Shown piece by piece: positions 62,691 to 64,000 of a DNA stretch of 64,000 nucleotides. Below the pieces are notes generated by a model that saw nothing but the letters and a program-made list of their open reading frames with translations, was not told where the DNA came from and did no database searches. Numbering within the stretch: the stretch's first letter is position 1; each line of letters opens with the position of its first letter. The stretch is from Undaria pinnatifida (Eukaryota; Sar; Phaeophyceae; Laminariales; Alariaceae): NCBI GenBank assembly GCA_012845835.1, contig JABAKD010000011.1, positions 8,742,381 through 8,806,380 of the forward strand, given 5' to 3'. Made by a program: the position numbers and the translations under genes.

Positions 62691-63800
62691 TCAATTTGGG
62701 GCTCCCACGTTGTAGAGGTCCGTGAGCTATGCTACATTTGGGGTAGTACGGCAAGGCTGGTACGTATACAGTGCAGCTCTTGGTGTGACATAGTCAACAC
62801 TGTGCTGGAAAAACAAACACTAACAATACAACCAGGCCTAACGTTCGTTCTCACAGAAAAACGAAAGGGGTGTGCTCTGCATTCCGGCGTACATTGAGCG
62901 CCCAAGAACTACTACAGTAACCATAAAACAAGATAACACAAAAATATTGCCACAGCCTAATAGTACCTGCGTAACACGAGTCATTAAAAGCGGGGCAAGC
63001 TTTGTTTGCAGCCTGTAAATACCCACCTGACGCGTGTCATAAGCGCGCGGAAAACCCCTTCTTGGGCTTACCTCTGTCCAGCGCAGCAAGCTCTACCGGC
63101 CAAAGCGTTACACCAACAAGAAAGTCTTAGCAATACAGTGGCCAAACAATGTCCGCTTTCTCGCTCCAAGAAGAAAAATGACCGAAAGGAGGTATGCTCG
63201 GATTTCGGTCTATACCGGCCGCCCAAGAATTGACCATAAACTGCAGAAGGACAAGAAATCACCGCATGGACGATAAACACCCAAGTAACAACGCGCCATA
63301 ACAGAGGGGCACCGGGCTACTTGTATGCGCACAGGCAGACAAACTCTCTCTGACAGACAAAACTGTATGGTTAGTACCCTGGAAGCAAGAAAAAAGGGCT
63401 AGGAAAACATGCACCAAGCCTTCGTCCTCGCAGCCAACGAGGAAAGAGAACCGGGAAGAAGAGCTGTGCGCCGGGTTTCGGCCTTCACTGGCTGACCCAA
63501 CATAATTGACTACAACACGCAAAAATAGAAGGCATTGCCACGCCCTACAAAAATATTTCCTATGTATCACAACTCCTAGAAGGCGGGACACAATCGGAGT
63601 TGTATGTATACAGCGCAGCTCGATCTGATAGCCAACAACGTGCCGGGAACAAGACAAAAATAATAAAACAGCCATAAAAAGTCGCTCTCAGAACATCGTA
63701 CTGAAAGGGTGTGCGCGGGATTCCGGCTTCCAATAACCACCCAAGAACAGACCGTACTGTTACATCTAAGTAAAACACGCGCCGTAAATGTCGGATGCAA
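62690..63800. repeat. Degenerate tandem repeat, ~240-315 bp period
   Basis: A block like GGTGTGCGCGGGATTCCGG, followed by CACCCAAGAAC, appears at about 62877, 63191, 63466 and 63707. Between these, GTATACAGYGCAGCTC-like and ACAAACTC/ACAAAAATA blocks also recur. No gene seen. Confidence 0.55.
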
Positions 63801-64000
63801 CCACCTGGACCGATGTACGCCACTCAAAGGGTGGCTGAGGAGCGAAACCCGTCTCACTCCCCCGGCTGATCCATGGTAGAATACAAGACGAATGGGGGTG
63901 GGTCACTGTAATATCATTCTTCGAAGTCCGCTACAACGGACGCGAAACGGCAGCGCGGCGACTGAACTGAAGTACGAGCCAAACCGTCGCGGGACGTGTG

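Overview
This is a stretch of a large, intron-rich and repeat-rich eukaryotic nuclear genome. Evidence: canonical GT-AG junctions with matching phases, introns from about 90 bp to several kb, an inactive Ty1/copia retrotransposon, at least four families of short dispersed repeats, several satellite arrays, many homopolymer C/G runs, and TTAGGG-type interstitial telomeric motifs. A stramenopile such as a brown alga is my best guess, but nothing here proves it. All exon calls are by eye. || The main feature is one very long minus-strand gene, from a possible ATG at 60,849 down to at least 22,227. I could recognise about 22 exons. At most junctions the reading-frame phase of donor and acceptor agrees. 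Order of parts, N to C: an unrecognised N-terminal region (60.8-58.4 kb); a glutamine-rich exon (57.1-56.3 kb); an RCC1-type beta-propeller spread over exons between 56.4 and 41.7 kb; a UBR-type zinc finger split between exons at 39.8 and 38.6 kb; an IQ motif made across the 38.4/38.08 kb junction; basic, helical segments (38.0-25.5 kb); and two WW domains in the last clear exon (22.8-22.2 kb). RCC1, UBR, IQ and WW in one chain suggest an adaptor or N-degron-reading protein. I do not know a named family with this order. Two short RCC1 exons and the C-terminal end were not found. || Left of it: a partial four-exon minus-strand gene at 1-939; a scatter of coding-looking minus-strand segments at 3.6-6.1 kb; simple-repeat and dodecamer-repeat DNA at 6-13.5 kb; and a dead copia element on the minus strand (14.5-18.9 kb) with stops, frameshifts, no recognisable protease and a changed RT active site. 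A possible plus-strand exon lies at 19.67-19.86 kb. || The introns of the long gene hold most of the repeats: a MITE-like family ending in CGCGTGCTACGATAGAGGT, a second family with GAGTCACTCG palindromes (one copy split by the first family), tRNA-like SINE candidates, a ~100-bp satellite (43.8-45.0 kb), a 168-bp higher-order repeat (45.85-46.3 kb), an 11-bp minisatellite (53.9-54.3 kb) and a decayed copy of one RCC1 exon (46.5 kb). Right of 60.9 kb I see no convincing gene, only a degenerate ~240-315 bp repeat (62.7-63.8 kb).
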